Shown here: one piece after another, positions 6,090 through 8,409 of the stretch
How positions within the stretch are numbered: the first letter of the stretch is position 1
Layout of the letters: every line of letters starts with the position of its first letter
Source: PZPK01 sp047628385
GTDB taxonomy: Bacteria > Pseudomonadota > Gammaproteobacteria > Pseudomonadales > Oleiphilaceae
Assembly (NCBI GenBank): GCA_047628385.1
Contig: JBLHVH010000153.1
Span: 1 to 8,409, forward strand
Direction: 5' to 3'
Length of the DNA: 8,409 nt
Position numbers and translations under genes: made by a program
Notes under the pieces: model-generated
The model's database searches: none
Told to the model about the DNA's origin: nothing
The model's input: the letters and a program-made list of their open reading frames with translations, nothing else

Positions 6090-6104
6090 CTACTGAATAT
6101 AAGT
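6090..6104 (-). repeat. 15-bp element, copy 2 (upstream of the lipoprotein gene)
   Basis: On the minus strand this reads ACTTATATTCAGTAG, identical to 4401-4415. It lies 31 bases before the lipoprotein ATG, and its TATATT is a credible -10 with a start site about 30 bases from the ATG. No good -35 hexamer is visible 17 bases further up, as expected if an activator is needed. Confidence 0.6.
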
Positions 6105-6121
6105 CATCTCAGAGGAAGTGA

Positions 6122-6134
6122 ATAACTGAGTTAT
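6122..6134. promoter_or_regulatory. 13-bp palindrome upstream of the lipoprotein gene
   Basis: ATAACT-G-AGTTAT is a perfect odd palindrome about 20 bases upstream of the TATATT in copy 2, overlapping the expected -35 zone. It is a candidate operator, though 6-bp arms in AT-rich DNA can arise by chance. The rest of 6105-6256 holds two short dyads (6169-6192 and the GAACGGCGTTC at 6226-6236) and no gene. Confidence 0.3.
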
Positions 6135-6256
6135 GTAGAGCTTAATTGGGTAATAGGAGGGTGTGGTTACTGTATTAAAATACCGCTACAGTGGGCAACG
6201 GCATTTCTGTTTTAATAATTTTAGGGAACGGCGTTCTTACAAGAAAGTGGGTAGTA

Positions 6257-7033
6257 TTACTTTCCTGTCCAAACTGGTGCGCGTTTTTCTAAGAATGCGC
6301 GTAAGCCTTCTTTTTTATCGGCGGTTTCAATGAGGGCTGCTTGCGCAAATTTCTCAAGCGCTAAGCCTGAGTGTTGGCTAGACTCAAGACCGTAGTTTAC
6401 CATCGACTTCATGAAGTGTGGGACCAATGGTGCAAAGCTGGCAATATGATCGGCCATCTGCGTTAGCGTCGGCATCAAATCTTCAGACTCAACTAATCGC
6501 GTGATTAAGCCTATTTGATAAGCACGATCCGAATCAATTGTTTCGCCCATTAATAGCATTTCCATGCCCCAGGCCTTTCCTACAATCCTAGGTAAACGTT
6601 GAGTTGCACCGCCTCCAGGAATAATGCCCAATTTACCTTCTGGTGTGGCATATTTAGAGTTTTTTGTACCGATACGAATGTCGCAGCCGAGTGCTAATTC
6701 CAGTCCGCCACCCATGCAGATACCATTAATTGCAGCAATTGAAGGCAGCGCTGAGCGTTCTAAGCGCTCAGCAAGACCTTGAACGATAGGCTCTAGTGCT
6801 TTTCTAATATCCCGGTGCTCGACTTCTTTTAAGTCAGAGCCTGATGCAAAAGCCTTAGGGCCTGCACCGGTAAGTCCGACTACGCGAACCGCTGGGTCTG
6901 CTTCTGCTTGATTAAGCGCTGCATGTAAATCATCCAGTGTCGCAAGCGAAACGGCATTGTGTTTAGATGGACGGTTTAAGGTAATTAGTCCAAGGGGGCC
7001 TTTTACTTCATAAAGGATATTTTCGTACGACAT
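6257..7033 (-). CDS. enoyl-CoA hydratase/isomerase family protein
   Basis: This crotonase-fold protein of 258 residues starts at the ATG at 7031-7033 (MSYENILYEV, a typical family N-terminus). A TTG two codons upstream would give 260. GAGG lies ten bases before the ATG and four before the TTG, so spacing does not settle it. Family blocks, numbered from the ATG, are LITLNRPSKHNAVS (16-29), the first oxyanion segment FASGSDLKEV (62-71), the second MGGGLELALGCD (107-118) with catalytic Glu112, and ATPEGKLGIIPGGGATQRLPR (129-149) with catalytic Glu132. Both glutamates of true enoyl-CoA hydratases are kept, so hydration of 2-enoyl-CoA (fatty-acid or amino-acid catabolism) is likely. It stands alone on the minus strand, divergent from the dehydrogenase, with no thiolase or acyl-CoA dehydrogenase alongside. 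Exact substrate is unknown. Confidence 0.9.
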   Translation of the reverse strand: MSYENILYEVKGPLGLITLNRPSKHNAVSLATLDDLHAALNQAEADPAVRVVGLTGAGPKAFASGSDLKEVEHRDIRKALEPIVQGLAERLERSALPSIAAINGICMGGGLELALGCDIRIGTKNSKYATPEGKLGIIPGGGATQRLPRIVGKAWGMEMLLMGETIDSDRAYQIGLITRLVESEDLMPTLTQMADHIASFAPLVPHFMKSMVNYGLESSQHSGLALEKFAQAALIETADKKEGLRAFLEKRAPVWTGK

Positions 7034-7061
7034 CGCCAATCGGCCTCAATTTTCTAATCAA

Positions 7062-7067
7062 ATTATA
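7062..7067 (-). promoter_or_regulatory. possible -10 box for the enoyl-CoA hydratase gene
   Basis: A perfect TATAAT on the minus strand (inside the palindrome ATTATAAT, 7062-7069) lies 28 bases before the ATG, a good distance for a short leader. No convincing -35 hexamer is at the right spacing. Because the box is palindromic it also reads on the + strand. Confidence 0.35.
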
Positions 7068-7134
7068 ATGGTATGCATGAGCAACAGCAGATTATAACTA
7101 AAACTGCAGATAATTATCGGTAAGGAGGAAAAAA

Positions 7135-7155
7135 ATGCCTACTTATTGCTGTTAA
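7135..7155 (+). CDS. six-codon leader-like mini-ORF (MPTYCC)
   Basis: TAAGGAGG (7121-7128), the best ribosome-binding site in the window, is followed by six A residues and an ATG opening MPTYCC then TAA. The stop overlaps a second ATG (TAATG). The same frame goes on after the stop without interruption for 20 codons (CAMGGRKLPKGD and onward) to a TAG at 7216-7218. This is either a leader peptide ending in two Cys codons, or a small Cys-rich protein gene broken by one nonsense codon. It lies 155 bases before the dehydrogenase ATG, upstream of that gene's apparent promoter. No known family is recognised. Confidence 0.4.
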   Translation: MPTYCC

Positions 7156-7201
7156 TGCGCCATGGGAGGTAGAAAATTACCGAAAGGCGACGCATCCGTC
7201 A

Positions 7202-7228
7202 ACCTAATAATGATATAGGTAAGTTTTT
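7202..7228 (+). terminator. weak hairpin plus T-run in the dehydrogenase leader region
   Basis: ACCTA (7202-7206) pairs with TAGGT (7216-7220) around nine bases, followed by AAG and five T. The stem is short and AT-rich, so termination would be inefficient. It follows the end of the extended mini-ORF frame, as an attenuator or a mini-gene terminator would. Confidence 0.3.
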
Positions 7229-7249
7229 GTCTGATTTTAATGCTCAAAG

Positions 7250-7279
7250 TTGCCAGATAGGGGGCGTTCTCATTACAAT
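7250..7279 (+). promoter_or_regulatory. sigma70-type promoter of the dehydrogenase gene
   Basis: TTGCCA (7250-7255), an 18-base spacer and TACAAT (7274-7279) make a good promoter. The start site would be near 7286, about 24 bases before the ATG at 7310, with AGGA (7299-7302) as ribosome-binding site in between. If used, it would bypass the mini-ORF region upstream. Confidence 0.55.
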
Positions 7280-7309
7280 ACTGGCGAATAAAATTATCAG
7301 GATAATAAA

Positions 7310-8409
7310 ATGACTCAAACCTATACAATTGCTATTTTGGCCGGTGACGGCATTGGCCCAGAAATAACAGAACAAGCGTTACGTGTATTAACGCTTATTG
7401 AACAGAAACGAGATGTAAAGTTTGATTGTGTAAACGCCGAATTTGGCGCGAGTGCTTATTTTTCAACAGGAAAGTCATTTCCTGAAGCAACGAAAGCAAT
7501 TTGTACTTCCGCAGATGCGGTTTTAAAAGGCCCGATTGGCTTGAGTCATGAAGAGTCAGAAAAAATTCCGGTTGAAGAACGTCCTGAACGTGGTGCTTTG
7601 TTGCCATTACGTCGCCATTTAAATACTTATGCAAACTTTCGACCTATTTTGCTACCTAAAGGGATGGCGCATTTTTCACCTTTAAAAGCTGAAATAGTCG
7701 GTGAAGGTATCGATATTCTATTAATTAGAGAATTAATCGGTGGTCTTTATTTTGGTGCGAAAGAACGTGGTGTGACAGAAGACGGAAAACGCTATGTTAA
7801 AGAAACGCTAGAATATGATGAAGATCAGATTCGTCAAATTGTAACGGTTGCTTTTAAAGAATCTATGAAGCGTAAGAAAGTACTTCATAATATTCACAAG
7901 AGTAACGTATTAGTCTCTTCTGTCTTATGGAATGAGGTCTTGGATGAAGTTGCAGTAGACTATCCTGAAGTCACTGTCGTACACATGCTTGTCGATGCCG
8001 CAGCAACTTATTTGTGCCTAAATCCAGGGCAATTTGATGTCATGGTTATGGAAAATATGTTTGGTGATATTTTAAGTGACCAAGGTGGTGGTTTATTAGG
8101 GTCCTTAGGATTAATGCCTTCAGCGTGTATGGGGCCAGAAAAAGCGTATTACGAACCATCACATGGGTCGGCACCGGATATCGCAGGCAAAAATATTGCG
8201 AACCCTTACTCAATGATAGGTTCAGTTGCGCTAATGCTAGATATGAGTTTCCACATGGCTGCAGAAGCTAAAGCCGTATGGACCGCGATGCAAAGTGTAT
8301 TTGAAGCGGGCTTTTCAACGAGTGACTTAACGGCTGCTAGCAAAGATATTCAATTACTGAGCACCACTGAGTTTGGCGATAAAGTAATTGAAGCATTAGA
8401 CGCGCTTTT
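7310..8409 (+). CDS. 3-isopropylmalate dehydrogenase-like NAD-dependent dehydrogenase, 3' end missing
   Basis: The 366 visible codons run open to the window edge, near the family's full length (about 360). AGGA seven bases before the ATG supports the start. The protein is a beta-decarboxylating dehydrogenase: AILAGDGIGPEI (8-19), RPERGALLPLRRH (91-103), NFRP (109-112), RELIGGLYFG (140-149), HKSNVL (196-201), VDAAATYL (228-235), ENMFGDILSD (248-257), GSAPDIAGKNIANP. All family catalytic positions are kept: R101, R111, R140, Y147, K197, D229, D253, D257. The PDIAG aspartate indicates NAD rather than NADP. LeuB (leucine synthesis, oxidation of 3-isopropylmalate) is the closest recall by RGALLPLR and RELxGGxYFG. 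However HKSNVL and VDAAA, in place of DKANVL and VDNAA, resemble homoisocitrate/AksF-type enzymes. No leuA, leuC or leuD is in view, so I leave the symbol blank. Confidence 0.85.
   Translation, partial: MTQTYTIAILAGDGIGPEITEQALRVLTLIEQKRDVKFDCVNAEFGASAYFSTGKSFPEATKAICTSADAVLKGPIGLSHEESEKIPVEERPERGALLPLRRHLNTYANFRPILLPKGMAHFSPLKAEIVGEGIDILLIRELIGGLYFGAKERGVTEDGKRYVKETLEYDEDQIRQIVTVAFKESMKRKKVLHNIHKSNVLVSSVLWNEVLDEVAVDYPEVTVVHMLVDAAATYLCLNPGQFDVMVMENMFGDILSDQGGGLLGSLGLMPSACMGPEKAYYEPSHGSAPDIAGKNIANPYSMIGSVALMLDMSFHMAAEAKAVWTAMQSVFEAGFSTSDLTAASKDIQLLSTTEFGDKVIEALDAL

Noticed and set aside
6197..6238. Direct repeat of AACGGC segments 30 bases apart
   Set aside because: Only 9 of 12 positions match, and it lies downstream of the hydratase stop rather than in an obvious promoter.
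7135..7155. Leucine attenuator leader peptide for the LeuB-like gene
   Set aside because: The mini-ORF has no Leu codon, no strong terminator follows, and a good promoter lies downstream of it at 7250-7279.
7135..7218. Selenoprotein reading through the internal stop
   Set aside because: The internal stop is TAA, not TGA, so selenocysteine insertion does not apply.
7160..7225. Cyclic-di-GMP (GEMM) riboswitch, suggested by GACGCA, CTAA and AGGTAAG
   Set aside because: The essential GGGCAAACC-like half, the P1 helix and the GAAA-loop/receptor arrangement are not present. Three short matches are not enough.

Overview
This window looks like chromosomal DNA from a gammaproteobacterium with a moderately AT-rich genome. 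The evidence is a yebG-type SOS gene with an enterobacterial-type LexA box, a RoxA/YcfD ribosomal oxygenase, and E. coli-like Shine-Dalgarno and promoter elements. Genus cannot be fixed from the sequence; a marine or environmental lineage is a guess.

Layout. Positions 1-374 (+) hold the tail of a SnoaL/SgcJ-type small protein and a complete 58-residue SEC-C metal-binding protein. Positions 375-906 carry no intact gene: they contain a stem-loop, a possible decayed reading frame and, on the minus strand, a T-arm plus acceptor-like fragment of a tRNA or tmRNA, which suggests an old integration scar. On the minus strand follow an alpha/beta hydrolase (907-1614, possibly to 1764), two inverted repeats, yebG (1883-2167) and its LexA box. 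Next comes a tight two-gene minus-strand operon: roxA (ribosomal protein uL16 arginine hydroxylase) followed 11 bases later by a DUF455 ferritin-like di-iron protein. Divergent from roxA is an AraC/XylS-family regulator (4421-5455), which converges on an uncharacterised lipoprotein gene (5474-6058). An exact 15-base sequence occurs upstream of both the regulator and the lipoprotein gene, in the same orientation relative to each, so they may share control.

The last part holds a minus-strand enoyl-CoA hydratase/isomerase (6257-7033) and, divergently, a beta-decarboxylating dehydrogenase of the 3-isopropylmalate dehydrogenase family that runs off the right edge. The 276-base gap between them contains a six-codon reading frame (MPTYCC) behind a near-perfect Shine-Dalgarno sequence. 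The same frame continues for 20 codons after its stop, and competing GGTAA/TTACC pairings surround it.

Most of the window is ordinary housekeeping and accessory metabolism. The best candidates for something undescribed are the Cys-Cys mini-ORF, the AraC regulator/lipoprotein pair with its shared upstream element, the pairing of two iron-dependent enzymes in the roxA operon, and the atypical signatures of the terminal dehydrogenase.
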